Both the position numbers and the translations under genes were made by a program. 64,000 nucleotides of DNA from Lysinibacillus sp. FJAT-14745 (GTDB lineage: Bacteria; Bacillota; Bacilli; Bacillales_A; Planococcaceae). Below, in pieces: positions 9,453-18,576 of this stretch (its first letter is position 1; every line of letters starts with the position of its first letter). The DNA is taken from the NCBI RefSeq assembly GCF_001275675.1, contig NZ_LITM01000009.1, positions 419,141 to 483,140 on the forward strand, written 5' to 3'. The notes below the pieces were generated by a model, which was given only the letters and a program-made list of their open reading frames with translations, was not told where the DNA came from and made no database searches.

Positions 9453-10064
9453 TTACAGATTCTTATTTTTTTGTAATACGCCCCAATATGTCAGGATTTT
9501 TTTTAATTGGTGCTCTGTTTGTTCTAAATTTTCATTGTTGTAAATAACCGCATGGGCACCTTTTTCTTTCACTGACATAGGTAGCTGAGAACGTATTCGA
9601 GCTAGTGCATCCTCTTTTGATAAGTTGTTACGCTCCATTAATCGACGAAGCTGTACCTCTTCACTAACCGAAACCACGATAATACGCTCAACAAAATGCT
9701 GCAACTTACTTTCAAATAACAGTGGAATATCCATCACAACATGCTTTTCTCCAGCCTCTAAATAAGCATCACGCTGGCGTAACATTTCATGACGAATAGC
9801 AGGATGCATAATATCATTTAACATTTTACGCTTTGCAGGCTCGTGAAAAATAATATCACCAAGCTTGGCACGATTTAAACTACCGTCTTCTAGCAATATA
9901 ACTTGTCCAAAATTTTCAGCTATTAACTTTAAAGTCTCCGTTCCTGGTTCTACAACATCACGCGCAACAATATCTGCATCGACAATCGGTAAACCAAGTG
10001 CTGTCATCATTTTTGCTACTGTACTTTTTCCGCTCGCAATACTTCCTGTTAGTCCGATAATCAT
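9453..10064 (-). CDS. coaE: Dephospho-CoA kinase
   Basis: Catalyses the last step of coenzyme A synthesis, phosphorylating the 3'-OH of dephospho-CoA. P-loop GLTGSIASGKST at residues 4-15; the family's conserved Asp in PIVDADIVARDVVEPG follows, and VMDIPLLFE is the third motif. I use the ATG at 10064 (203 aa) because AAAGGGGA lies 8 nt before it; an upstream in-frame start would overlap mutM. Starts 13 nt after the mutM stop, so it is the last gene of polA-mutM-coaE. The ytaF gene found between mutM and coaE in B. subtilis is missing. Confidence 0.96.
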   Translation of the reverse strand: MIIGLTGSIASGKSTVAKMMTALGLPIVDADIVARDVVEPGTETLKLIAENFGQVILLEDGSLNRAKLGDIIFHEPAKRKMLNDIMHPAIRHEMLRQRDAYLEAGEKHVVMDIPLLFESKLQHFVERIIVVSVSEEVQLRRLMERNNLSKEDALARIRSQLPMSVKEKGAHAVIYNNENLEQTEHQLKKILTYWGVLQKNKNL

Positions 10065-10077
10065 AGCTAAATCCCCT

Positions 10078-10950
10078 TTAATGTTGACAATTTGGGCAAA
10101 AAACTGATGTGCGCCCACCTATCGTCATTTGGCTCGTCGCAGTACTACACGTTGGACACATCTTCTTACCATACATTTGCAGTCGGTTCTGCATACTTCC
10201 AGCTTCGCCATTAATATTACGATAATCTGAAATTGTTGAACCTCCTGCTTCAATGCTTTGGCGTAAAATAACGACAATTGCCTCGAATAATGCACGCTTA
10301 CGCTTTTCACTAATGCGGTTCATTGTGCGGGCCGGATGAATTTTTTGAGCAAATAATGCTTCTGTAGCATAAATATTGCCACAGCCCGAAATGACCTGCC
10401 CATCCATAATTACATCCTTAACGGCCTTTTTCTCATATTTCGGTAACTTTGATTTCGCAATAAAATAATCACATGCTATTTCATCGAATGGCTCTGGCGC
10501 CATTTTTGTTAATGGTGCATGATCCTCAATTTTTGTTAAAAAACGTAGTTCACCAAAGCGACGTATATCCGAATAAATTAAATAGCCTCCATCTGTCATT
10601 TGAAATGTAGCATGAATATGCTTTTTAAATTTTTCCTCATGGATTTCCTCAGGTGAATTCACCACAAACCATGCACCTGTCATCCCTAAATGACTAACTA
10701 GCACATAAGGGACATCCTCTTTCAGCAAATGAAAGAAGATGTATTTCGCACGTCGTTCGATTTTTGTAATCGTCATTTGAGACAAGGATAGTTCAAATGC
10801 ATCAAGCTCAGCTTGCTTCACGATACATTGTTTTCCTTCCCCAAAGGAAAAACGAATAATTTCAGATAGTTGAACCTGTTGAATTGTACGCCCTTCAATT
10901 TTAGGTTTTAATGCCTGGACGACACCTTCAACCTCTGGTAATTCAGGCAT
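10078..10950 (-). CDS. mutM: Formamidopyrimidine-DNA glycosylase
   Basis: Base-excision repair enzyme removing 8-oxoguanine and other oxidised purines. MPELPEVEGVV gives the catalytic Pro2 and Glu3. SHLGMTG is the conserved loop, the helix-two-turn-helix region contains GNIYATEALFAQKIHP, and the C-terminal zinc finger has CPTC and CPNC. 290 aa is typical. Starts 12 nt after polA, so repair synthesis and glycosylase are co-expressed. Confidence 0.97.
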   Translation of the reverse strand: MPELPEVEGVVQALKPKIEGRTIQQVQLSEIIRFSFGEGKQCIVKQAELDAFELSLSQMTITKIERRAKYIFFHLLKEDVPYVLVSHLGMTGAWFVVNSPEEIHEEKFKKHIHATFQMTDGGYLIYSDIRRFGELRFLTKIEDHAPLTKMAPEPFDEIACDYFIAKSKLPKYEKKAVKDVIMDGQVISGCGNIYATEALFAQKIHPARTMNRISEKRKRALFEAIVVILRQSIEAGGSTISDYRNINGEAGSMQNRLQMYGKKMCPTCSTATSQMTIGGRTSVFCPNCQH

Positions 10951-10962
10951 TTTAATCCCTCC

Positions 10963-13590
10963 TTATTTTGCTTCGTACCAAGTCGCTCCGTAGTTAAAAT
11001 CTACTTTTAATGGTACTGAAAGCTCGATTGCGTTCTCCATAACCTCTGGCACTATTTTTTCAAGCAATGCAATCTCCTCTTTAGGTGCTTCAAAAATTAA
11101 TTCATCATGCACTTGTAACAGGAGCTTTGCCTGCATATTTTCTTTTTTCAAGCGAGCATCCATATCAATCATTGCTTTTTTAATAATATCAGCTGCACTT
11201 CCCTGAATTGGTGTATTCATCGCAGTACGCTCTGCAAAGCTTCGTAAATTGAAGTTTGAGCTTGAAATGTCAGGTAAATATCGACGTCTATTTAAAATCG
11301 TTGTCACATAACCATTAAACTTCGCAGCTTGGACGATATCATCCATATATTGTTTTACACCTGGGAAACTCGCAAAATATTTCTCGATAAATGTAGCAGC
11401 TTCCTTACGAGTAATATCCAAATTTTGCGATAAGCCATAATCACTAATACCATAGACAATACCAAAGTTTACTGCTTTTGCAGCGCGACGCATATTACTA
11501 TCGACCTCATCTGCTGAGACATGGAATACATCCATCGCAGTACGTGTATGAACGTCCATACCTTCACGGAAAGCTTCGACTAAATTTTTATCCATTGACA
11601 TATGGGCCAATACACGCAATTCGATTTGCGAATAATCGGAGGAAAATAATATCCAATCTTCTTTCGATGGCACAAAAGCTTGACGAATTTTTCGCCCTTC
11701 TTCTAAACGAATCGGGATGTTTTGTAAATTCGGATCAGTTGAACTTAAACGCCCCGTAGCTGTTAATGCTTGTTGGAATCGAGTATGCACCTTTCCATCC
11801 TCTTCATGGATTTCCTTTAGTAGGCCTTCAATATAAGTTGACTGTAATTTTCCAAGCTGACGATACAAAAGAATATGCTCAATAATGGCATGCTCTGGCT
11901 TTAATTTTTCCAATACATCAGCTGCAGTGGAATAGCCTGTCTTTGTCTTTTTAATAACAGGAAGACCCAGTTTATCAAAGAGGATAACGCCTAATTGCTT
12001 TGGTGAATTAATATTGAAGGCTTCTCCTGCTTCCGTATAAATCTCCTGTTCAATGACAACTAGTTTGTCATTTAGTTCCTGCCCCATCTTCTCTAATGTG
12101 GCACGATTGACCGTAATACCTTCACTTTCCATTTCCCCTAAAATAGAAGCAAGAGGAAGTTCTAAGTTTTTATAGAGTTCGAACTGTTCATTTTCCTTTA
12201 ACAATGCCTCCAGCTTTGGCTGTAAAGACCACACAGCAAAGGCTTTGCGACTAGCATGCTCAGCAAGTGCGTCAATGGCTGGTATCGCTCGTTTCGCCCC
12301 TTTACCATAAACAGCCTCATTGGCCTGTACATTACGATAACCCAGTTCTTTCGCAAGTGTTGCCACATCATCTCCACTTAGCGCAGGATTATTAATATAA
12401 GAAGCAAGCAATAAGTCAAATTCCACACCTGCTAAACGTATTCCCGCGCGTTTTAATGCAGCCTGAGATGCTTTTGAATCAGACATATACTTTATTTTAG
12501 TAGCATCTTCTAACCAGAGGCGAAGGACATCTGATTTAGCCGCAATATCAAACGGCACGTACATTGTTTTCGTTCCATCTGTTAGTGCAATACCTAGTTG
12601 CTGACATGTATGATAATGCTCGTCCTCTAGCTCCAAGTGCACTGCCATTACATCTTTTAAATGTCCTTGCTTTACTTCTTGCACAATTTCATAGTCAAAA
12701 GGTGCTTGTTCCTCTTCTTGGACAGTAAAATCACTTTTCTCTAGCAATGATTTAAAGCCAAGCTCCCGCCACACGCTAATTAACTCTTCCTCAATCGGAC
12801 CATTATAGGCAAGATCAGAAATCGTTATTTCAATCGGCGCCTCTGTAAAAATGGTAGCTAGTTTTTTACTCATTAGTGCCTGTTCTTCATTGGCAACTAA
12901 TTTTTCTTTCATTTTAGAAGCCTTCACCGAATCCATTGCCGCATAAAGCGACTCGACTGAACCATGCTCTTTTAGCAATTTAACTGCCGTTTTTTCACCG
13001 ACACCTGGCACACCAGGGATATTATCTGAAGAATCCCCCATTAAACCTTTCATATCAATAATTTGCCCGGGCGTTAAGCCGTATTTTTCTGCAATAAATG
13101 CCGGTGTATTTTTTTCAATTTCAGTAATACCTTTTTTAGTAATATATACTGTTACTTGCTCAGTCGCGAGCTGCGTTAAGTCACGATCTCCTGATACGAC
13201 GATGACATCCATATCCTGTGATGAAGCTTCTTTGGCAAGCGTCCCTATAATATCGTCCGCTTCGTACAATTCAAGCTCATATCGCTTAATACCATAAGCA
13301 TCAATAAGCTTACGTATATAAGGAAACTGCTCAGATAATTCTGGTGGAGTCTTTTGTCGACCACCTTTATATTCCGTAAATGTCTCATGGCGGAAGGTTG
13401 TCTTACCCGCATCAAAGGCAACCAAAATTTTCGTTGGTTGCTCTTCCTCTAATATTCTTTGTAGCATTGTTGTAAAGCCGTACACTGCATTCGTATGAAT
13501 TCCACTATCATTCGTTAATAGAGGTAACGCAAAAAACGCGCGATATGCTAAACTATTGCCGTCCAATAATAGCAATTTTTCCTTTGTCAT
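10963..13590 (-). CDS. polA: DNA polymerase I
   Basis: Gap-filling polymerase for Okazaki-fragment maturation and repair. N-terminal 5'-3' exonuclease domain (LLLDGNSLAYRAFFAL, DNIPGVPGVGEKTA) spans about residues 1-290. The middle exonuclease-like domain lacks an evident DEDD catalytic set, as in other Bacillus Pol I. The polymerase domain has motif A DYSQIELRVLAHMS, motif B RRAAKAVNFGIVYG and motif C VHDE. 875 aa is normal. First gene of polA-mutM-coaE. Confidence 0.98.
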   Translation of the reverse strand: MTKEKLLLLDGNSLAYRAFFALPLLTNDSGIHTNAVYGFTTMLQRILEEEQPTKILVAFDAGKTTFRHETFTEYKGGRQKTPPELSEQFPYIRKLIDAYGIKRYELELYEADDIIGTLAKEASSQDMDVIVVSGDRDLTQLATEQVTVYITKKGITEIEKNTPAFIAEKYGLTPGQIIDMKGLMGDSSDNIPGVPGVGEKTAVKLLKEHGSVESLYAAMDSVKASKMKEKLVANEEQALMSKKLATIFTEAPIEITISDLAYNGPIEEELISVWRELGFKSLLEKSDFTVQEEEQAPFDYEIVQEVKQGHLKDVMAVHLELEDEHYHTCQQLGIALTDGTKTMYVPFDIAAKSDVLRLWLEDATKIKYMSDSKASQAALKRAGIRLAGVEFDLLLASYINNPALSGDDVATLAKELGYRNVQANEAVYGKGAKRAIPAIDALAEHASRKAFAVWSLQPKLEALLKENEQFELYKNLELPLASILGEMESEGITVNRATLEKMGQELNDKLVVIEQEIYTEAGEAFNINSPKQLGVILFDKLGLPVIKKTKTGYSTAADVLEKLKPEHAIIEHILLYRQLGKLQSTYIEGLLKEIHEEDGKVHTRFQQALTATGRLSSTDPNLQNIPIRLEEGRKIRQAFVPSKEDWILFSSDYSQIELRVLAHMSMDKNLVEAFREGMDVHTRTAMDVFHVSADEVDSNMRRAAKAVNFGIVYGISDYGLSQNLDITRKEAATFIEKYFASFPGVKQYMDDIVQAAKFNGYVTTILNRRRYLPDISSSNFNLRSFAERTAMNTPIQGSAADIIKKAMIDMDARLKKENMQAKLLLQVHDELIFEAPKEEIALLEKIVPEVMENAIELSVPLKVDFNYGATWYEAK

Positions 13591-13756
13591 GATTTTATCC
13601 TCCTGCGTTGTCGTCTTCTTAATTGTAAAACGAAAACGTATGTTTGAAAATGCCTCTTCCTTTTACTTTATCGAGAAAACGGTTATTTTACCAATCATAA
13701 CGATGAAAATCGCCAAATTTTCTACAACAATAGATTAGCTTACGATTAACTGCACA

Positions 13757-13793
13757 CAAAAAGCCAATCACTCATTGTAATTGACTTTTCCGA
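13757..13793 (-). terminator. Terminator after 13.8-kb membrane gene
   Basis: Leftward AGTCAATTACAATG/AGTGATTGGCT with TTTTTG after it; an imperfect stem just past the stop of the small membrane protein gene. Confidence 0.55.
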
Positions 13794-13795
13794 TT

Positions 13796-14227
13796 TTATT
13801 CACTTGCTTTAGTTGTTTTTTCTTTACGATAGAAAATCTCTTCATATATGACTGTCAAAATAAAGGCATTCATAAAGGCAAACACTAAAAATAATGGCAT
13901 ACCACCAAGCTGTGGATGTGTAAGCTCTGTATTAAACACCATTACAGTGCCGATTTGCGCTAAGAAAAAAATGAAGCCGATCCCAACTTGCCATATAGGA
14001 CGCTTAACTTTGCGTTTTTCGTACCAAAATATTTTTTTAAATATCTTTCGTACATCCTCAGCAATGACTAAACTTAATAAAAACAAAATAACAAAATATA
14101 CTGGTATATGATAAACACTTTTTGTGATCCATGCAAAATCTGATAGACGGAAGAAAAGTGTAAATAACGATGCAATACTACAGGCTATCAATAGATTTTG
14201 GAGCCACTTGCTAATTTGCAATTTCAC
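13796..14227 (-). CDS. Small multi-pass membrane protein, unknown function
   Basis: I do not recognise a family. With a GTG start at 14227 it is 143 aa, beginning MKLQISKWLQNLLIACS; GGGGG lies 8 nt upstream, while an ATG further out (14242) overlaps that site. Four hydrophobic segments: about 10-28 (LLIACSIASLFTLFF), 40-58 (VYFVILFLLSLVIA), 82-103 (VGIGFIFFLAQIGTVMVF) and 113-132 (LFLVFAFMNAFILTVIY). A Lys/Arg-rich loop (RKIFKKIFWYEKRKVKR) follows segment 2 and a charged tail ends KEKTTKASE. It stands alone between polA and repeat R4 with its own terminator. Confidence 0.75.
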   Translation of the reverse strand: MKLQISKWLQNLLIACSIASLFTLFFRLSDFAWITKSVYHIPVYFVILFLLSLVIAEDVRKIFKKIFWYEKRKVKRPIWQVGIGFIFFLAQIGTVMVFNTELTHPQLGGMPLFLVFAFMNAFILTVIYEEIFYRKEKTTKASE

Positions 14228-14412
14228 AACTATTACCCCCATTTTTTAATTCTGAACATTATTATTCTATCAGATATTAGTCATAAACGAAACACAAAAT
14301 TATAAATTTTTATCATTTCAATAGCATATTTTTGATATTCGAAAGATTTTTATATTATACATGATTAATATTACCTAAAATCAGACCATAGCGACTCATC
14401 ACCATAACGTGG

Positions 14413-14613
14413 GTTGATTTCCGTTCCGACTGGGCGCTTGCTTCGCTTTCACACAGACAAAAACCAGTTGTTGCTGTCGCTTCGCTTTCGCACAGACAAA
14501 AACCAGTTGTTGCTGTCGCTTCGCTTTCGCACAGAAAACATCCGCTTTGCTGCAGGATCTTATCTGTGACGCTAATCCCCAAGGAGTCGCCCAATCTCCA
14601 CTCCAATCAACTT
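14413..14613 (+). repeat. Family 1 hairpin repeat, copy R4 with 39-bp tandem units
   Basis: Begins GTTGATTTCCGTTCCGACTG and ends CTCCACTCCAATCAAC. The loop holds nearly identical 39-bp units, from 14468 and from 14507, preceded by a partial unit; each contains GCTTCGCTTTCGCACAG. The right arm is GACGCTAATCCCCAAGGAG. Confidence 0.88.
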
Positions 14614-14675
14614 ATGTTAATATTATCATTCATTTAAGTCCTTCCAATACCATACAAAATACCTTGTTATAGTGT

Positions 14676-14707
14676 AAAAAAGCCGTCTCAAAAAGTTTGA
14701 GACGACT
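14676..14707 (-). terminator. Terminator of hflK-hflC
   Basis: Leftward AGTCGTCTCAAAC/TTTGAGACGGCT followed by six T. It lies beyond the family 2 element that begins at the hflC stop. Confidence 0.85.
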
Positions 14708-14747
14708 TCATATACTTATCCCTGCAAGAATAATAGTATTATTTTAT

Positions 14748-14928
14748 TCCGCTTTAACGGGCAGTAATTTATCTATACCAAAAGCAAATCAGGTACAAGA
14801 CTCCCACATCATAATTCACGAAAGCAAAGAAGTTATGCGGAAAATTAACTGCCCGTAAAAGCCCGATTGGTGAAGACTAATAATCAGTGGGGGTTGGAGA
14901 ACCCCCACTGATTAAAGCTTCACTTTAT
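14748..14928 (-). repeat. Family 2 stop-codon repeat, copy after hflC
   Basis: Leftward it begins AAAGTGAAGCTTTAATCAG and forms the hairpin AATCAGTGGGGGTT/AACCCCCACTGATT, then TCACCAATCGGG, then an outer inverted pair ACGGGCAGT/ACTGCCCGT spanning about 120 nt. The TGA stop of hflC is inside its first 10 bases. Confidence 0.85.
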
Positions 14929-15930
14929 ATAGCCAGATAATATTTTTGCATATGGTGAAGTGGATGGCAAAATAATGACCGTATCTTCACCTACAGTTTT
15001 CTTATATGATTCTAATGTACGGTACAATGAATAGAATTCAGGGTCTTGAGAGAACGATTTATTGTAAATCTTAGCAGCTTCTGCTTCACCTTCCGCTTGA
15101 ATCAACGCTGCATCCTTTTTCGCTGTTGCGAGCATTTCTTGAACTTCCTTATCTGTTTGAGCTTCAATACGGCGTTTCTGAGCATCACCTTCAGATAGGT
15201 ATTTTTGCGACATTGATTCACGATCCGAAATCATATTTGTAAACACGGATTGCTCATTTACAGTTGGCAAGTCGATACGGCGAATACGAACATCTATTAC
15301 TTCTATTCCATACTTATCTTTTGAAAGTAACTCATTGACACGCGCAGTTACCTGATCGTTGATACTCCCACGTGAAGAATCTTCATCATTAATAATCGCC
15401 TTATATTCTATTCGACCAAGCTCTGAACGAATAACTGAATAAATAAACTCTTCCATACGTGATTCAACTTTTTCTATTGTTCCTGCATTTGAAATTAACT
15501 GCTTTGGATCTGTAATACGCCAAACTGCATAATTATCAATAATTATTCGTTTTTTATCCTTTGTATTAATTTCTTCTTCAGAAACTTCATACGTCATTTG
15601 GTTTTTGGGTAGCTTCGTTACGCTTTGAATAAATGGAACCTTTATTTTCAAGCCAGGCTTACTCTGAAATTTCACTACTTCTCCAAACTGCCTAACAACG
15701 GCGTATTCGGATTCTTTAACTATATAAACATTAGTAAATAATATAATGGCGATAGCAAAAACGGCTGTTATTGTTACGGCAAGAGAAATATATTTTTTCG
15801 GATTCATCGGGCCTTTTTTCGACATTTTGACCACATTATCCACTGTATCCCCTTCTTTTGGAGCAGTATTTTTGGATTTACCTGATAAAAAATTGAGGAA
15901 TTTTTCAAGATCCTTATTTTTTTGGTCCAT
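14920..15930 (-). CDS. hflC: HflC-like SPFH membrane protein
   Basis: SPFH/band-7 protein expected to pair with HflK and modulate the FtsH protease at the membrane. A 46-residue charged N-terminal extension precedes a single membrane segment (about 47-70), then the band-7 domain starting KESEYAVVRQFGEVV. The coiled region contains KRRIEAQTDKEVQEML and AEGEAEAAKIYNKS. 336 aa. Its ATG shares one base with the hflK stop (TAATG). The stop codon lies in a family 2 repeat, so the last codons may derive from the insertion. Symbol by family and order. Confidence 0.9.
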   Translation of the reverse strand: MDQKNKDLEKFLNFLSGKSKNTAPKEGDTVDNVVKMSKKGPMNPKKYISLAVTITAVFAIAIILFTNVYIVKESEYAVVRQFGEVVKFQSKPGLKIKVPFIQSVTKLPKNQMTYEVSEEEINTKDKKRIIIDNYAVWRITDPKQLISNAGTIEKVESRMEEFIYSVIRSELGRIEYKAIINDEDSSRGSINDQVTARVNELLSKDKYGIEVIDVRIRRIDLPTVNEQSVFTNMISDRESMSQKYLSEGDAQKRRIEAQTDKEVQEMLATAKKDAALIQAEGEAEAAKIYNKSFSQDPEFYSLYRTLESYKKTVGEDTVIILPSTSPYAKILSGYIK

Positions 15931-16919
15931 TAGTTACCGCCCCCTTCTTTTTTCTCCTCTTTTGGTGTTTCCTGTGTCGCAGGCGTCTCCTGTTTCGTAG
16001 GTTGCAATGCTTGAAGAGGCAAGTATTTCATTGTACTACCATCATCATTCATAATATAAATTTTTGCTTTAGGTAATACATTTTCAAGTGTTTCCAAAAT
16101 TAAACGTTCGCGTGTAATTTGTTTATTGCCCTTATATTGCTCATACATTTTATTAAAGACAGCTACATCCCCTTGAGCCTGCTCAATACGGGCTGTTTTT
16201 TCACCTTGAGCCTTCGAGATAATAGCATCTTTTTCACCTTCAGCCTCATTAGTACGCTGATTCTTATATTTTTCTGCTTGATTAATTTTCGTATTTTTCA
16301 TTTCGCGTGCGTCTGTAACAGCTGTAAAGGCTGCTCGCACATCTGCATTCGGTAACTCAACATCCTGTAGTTTGACCCCTAAAACACTTATACCAATATC
16401 GTATTTTTCAATAAGAGAAACGAGTAAATCTCGTGATTTTGCTTCTATGTCCGCTTTTCCCTCAGTTAACGCAGCGTCGATTTTGGAACTTCCGATAATT
16501 GATCGAATCGCACTCGACGTCGCGCTATGTAATATTTTTTCTGGATCTTGTGAGTTGAATAAATATTTGTTTGGTTCTGTAATTTTCCATTGAACTACAA
16601 GGTCTGTTAGAACAATATGCTCATCCCCTGTAATCATTTTCGTTTCAGCATCATAAGCTTCCAATTCCCCATCTTTATTTTGCTTATAGCCAAACTTTAA
16701 ACTAAATGTTTCCTTCGATAAAACTGCAACCGATTGTACAGGCCAAGGTAATTTAAAATGTAAACCCGGTTCTGTTACTGTATCATCGGCACGACCGAAC
16801 GTAATGACAACAGCTTGTTCTGATTCATCTACCGTGTACCACGATGTAAATACAGCAATAAGTGCAACAATGCCGAAAATGCCAAGTCCCACCATCATTA
16901 GTGACCTTTTCACACTCAT
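15930..16919 (-). CDS. hflK: HflK-like SPFH membrane protein
   Basis: Partner of HflC in a membrane SPFH complex that, in studied bacteria, surrounds and restrains FtsH. One membrane segment (about residues 8-27), then SPFH domain from VDESEQAVVITFGRA, a charged coiled region (AEGEKDAIISKAQGEKTAR) and a soluble tail with repeated QETP. The start at 16919 (329 aa) follows GGGAGG by 7 nt and is better than an upstream in-frame start that overlaps the promoter. A sigma-W-type promoter sits 35-60 nt upstream. Confidence 0.92.
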   Translation of the reverse strand: MSVKRSLMMVGLGIFGIVALIAVFTSWYTVDESEQAVVITFGRADDTVTEPGLHFKLPWPVQSVAVLSKETFSLKFGYKQNKDGELEAYDAETKMITGDEHIVLTDLVVQWKITEPNKYLFNSQDPEKILHSATSSAIRSIIGSSKIDAALTEGKADIEAKSRDLLVSLIEKYDIGISVLGVKLQDVELPNADVRAAFTAVTDAREMKNTKINQAEKYKNQRTNEAEGEKDAIISKAQGEKTARIEQAQGDVAVFNKMYEQYKGNKQITRERLILETLENVLPKAKIYIMNDDGSTMKYLPLQALQPTKQETPATQETPKEEKKEGGGN

Positions 16920-16952
16920 GTCTAATCCTCCCTTAAGCTTAGTACTATTGTA

Positions 16953-16978
16953 TACGGGACACTTTATAAAAAGTTTCA
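16953..16978 (-). promoter_or_regulatory. ECF sigma-W-type promoter of hflK-hflC
   Basis: Minus strand: TGAAAC (16973-16978), exactly 16 nt, CGTA (16953-16956). The -35 continues as TGAAACTTTT, the form seen at B. subtilis sigma-W sites. The SD of hflK follows about 25 nt later. Confidence 0.8.
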
Positions 16979-17101
16979 AAATATTTTAATAAGCTAGTTT
17001 TTTATTTTAGGCAGTTTGACATATGGAGCATTGCGAAGCTCACCAAACGTTCCTGCACTGACCTTCCATCTAAAATCATACCGCACAAATAAAATAGAAC
17101 T

Positions 17102-17136
17102 GAAAAAAATCCTGCTACCATTTAAGGCAACAGGAT
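17102..17136 (-). terminator. Terminator overlapping the lrgB stop
   Basis: Leftward TATCCTGTTGCC, loop TTAAAT, GGTAGCAGGAT, then T run. The lrgB stop TAA (17122-17124) is in the loop. Confidence 0.85.
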
Positions 17137-17835
17137 ATTGATAACTAGATGTTCGAATGCTGGAAAAAATGTTGTTGATAAAACAATGCTAATTAATGCA
17201 GCTACAATCATGGCAAGACTTGCAAAAGTACCTTCTAGCTCACCAAATTCAAATGCTTTAGAGGTACCTGTACCATGTGCTCCCATTCCTAACAGTAGAC
17301 CTCTAGAGGATGGTCGATGAAAACGACATACTTTAATAACTATTGGTGCTATTAGACTCCCTAAAATACCAGTTACCATAACGAAGACAGCAGTAAGAGT
17401 AGGAGAGCCACCAATCATATTGGAAATGTCCATCGCTATTGGTGTAGTAACTGAACGTGGAACTAAGCTATGCACAAGCTCATTATTTAATCCAACTACT
17501 ACAGCAAAGATAAATGATGATGTGATGGCAACAGCTGAGCCAACTGCAATACTTAGAAAAATTTCAAAAGCATGTTTCTTTAATAGGTTAAAATTTTTAT
17601 AAATTGGTACCGCAAATGCAACTGTTGCTGGTCCTAGTAAATTTGATAAAATACTGGCTCCTGCATTATAGGATTTATAGGATGTACCCGTTAGTAGCAA
17701 AATGATAATTACCATTAAGGGCGTGATCAGTATAGGTGTTAACCATTCCTTCTGATACTTTTTATAAAACATCTTACTAGTATAAAAAATTGCAATAGTA
17801 CCTAGTAAACTTACTATAGCTATTAAAAGGCTCAT
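17122..17835 (-). CDS. lrgB: LrgB/CidB-family membrane protein
   Basis: Partner of the LrgA/CidA holin-like protein, proposed to affect murein hydrolase activity, lysis or export of small metabolites. 237 aa with about six or seven hydrophobic segments and the family motif SVTTPIAMDISNMIGG followed by GILGSLIAPIVIK and GMGAHGTGTSKAFE. The start overlaps the lrgA stop by 4 nt. No LysR-type CidR regulator is adjacent. Whether this pair is Cid-like or Lrg-like in role cannot be told from sequence. Confidence 0.9.
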   Translation of the reverse strand: MSLLIAIVSLLGTIAIFYTSKMFYKKYQKEWLTPILITPLMVIIILLLTGTSYKSYNAGASILSNLLGPATVAFAVPIYKNFNLLKKHAFEIFLSIAVGSAVAITSSFIFAVVVGLNNELVHSLVPRSVTTPIAMDISNMIGGSPTLTAVFVMVTGILGSLIAPIVIKVCRFHRPSSRGLLLGMGAHGTGTSKAFEFGELEGTFASLAMIVAALISIVLSTTFFPAFEHLVINILLP

Positions 17836-18200
17836 GCAGTATCACCTTTCTTTCGTTGCCCTAGTAATTGTGCTGTAAAACCTGTTGCAAACATTACAAC
17901 TATGGCACTCAACACAATAACAAGCACAGCTTTCACACCTTGCACACCGAATAATGCCGTATAATCGATTACTCCGATAGCAGATGGTATGAAAAACAGT
18001 AATAATTCACTAAGTAATAAACCTGCACCTAGCTCAATCCATTCAAGCTTTATAATATGAAACTGCAAAAGTAAAAACAATAAGACTAGTCCAATTATGC
18101 TCCCTGGAATCGGCAAGTGAAGTAGACGTGCAATACTATTCCCAGCAAATAAAATTACATAAAGATAGCCGATTTGCACGATACTTTTGACGATTTTCAT
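17832..18200 (-). CDS. lrgA: LrgA/CidA holin-like membrane protein
   Basis: Small four-segment membrane protein of the CidA/LrgA family. Motif FAGNSIARLLHLPIPGSIIG is diagnostic and LLLFFIPSAIGVIDY is the second. Two in-frame ATGs lie six bases apart; the second (18200, 122 aa) is 6 nt after AAGAAGG, the first would have no spacer, so I choose 18200. Overlaps lrgB by 4 nt. Located downstream of phoR but separated by a terminator and a degenerate family 2 repeat. Confidence 0.9.
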   Translation of the reverse strand: MKIVKSIVQIGYLYVILFAGNSIARLLHLPIPGSIIGLVLLFLLLQFHIIKLEWIELGAGLLLSELLLFFIPSAIGVIDYTALFGVQGVKAVLVIVLSAIVVMFATGFTAQLLGQRKKGDTA

Positions 18201-18230
18201 GGTCATCCTTCTTTCAATTTTTTATCCCAC

Positions 18231-18305
18231 TCTAACGGTCAGTAATATAGATCCCTTCTAGATTAAAATGGGCTTATTATCTGACCGTATAAGCCTGATT
18301 AGTTC
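18231..18305 (-). repeat. Degenerate family 2 repeat
   Basis: TAACGGTCAGTAATATAGAT and TGACCGTATAAGCCTGATT correspond to TAACGGGCAGTAATTTATCT and TGCCCGTAAAAGCCCGATT of the 14748-14928 copy. The first G-rich hairpin is not recognisable. Confidence 0.5.
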
Positions 18306-18381
18306 AACTAACAAGTACATTGCTTATTAGTCGAATATTATGCTACTATACTTTACACCTATTTGCGTTACGTGTAAAACA

Positions 18382-18420
18382 GAAAAAGAATCTATCACCA
18401 AAAAGTTTGGCAATAGATTC
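18382..18420 (-). terminator. Terminator of phoP-phoR
   Basis: Leftward GAATCTATTGCCAAA/TTTGGTGATAGATTC then TTTTTC, about 155 nt after the phoR stop. Confidence 0.7.
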
Positions 18421-18576
18421 TTCCTATTGTGGCGATAATTAAGCAACACAATCAAAAAATCCTTATATATAAAGATTTTTTGGCTATTTTAAAGTCTTAA
18501 TAATATATAGGGGGTTTCTACTAACAAGTATAAGGCCCCATTGTGAATCTAAAATTGCGCTATTGTAAAGAAATCG

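Larger units (their letters stand above)
18201..18576. other. phoR-lrgA gap
   Basis: Holds a degenerate family 2 repeat (18231-18305), a terminator for phoR (18382-18420) and AT-rich sequence. I see no gene and no clear promoter for lrgA. Confidence 0.5.

Noticed and set aside
14355-14606. 83-codon minus frame with CESEATATTGF repeats
   Set aside because: Direct translation of the 39-bp units of R4.
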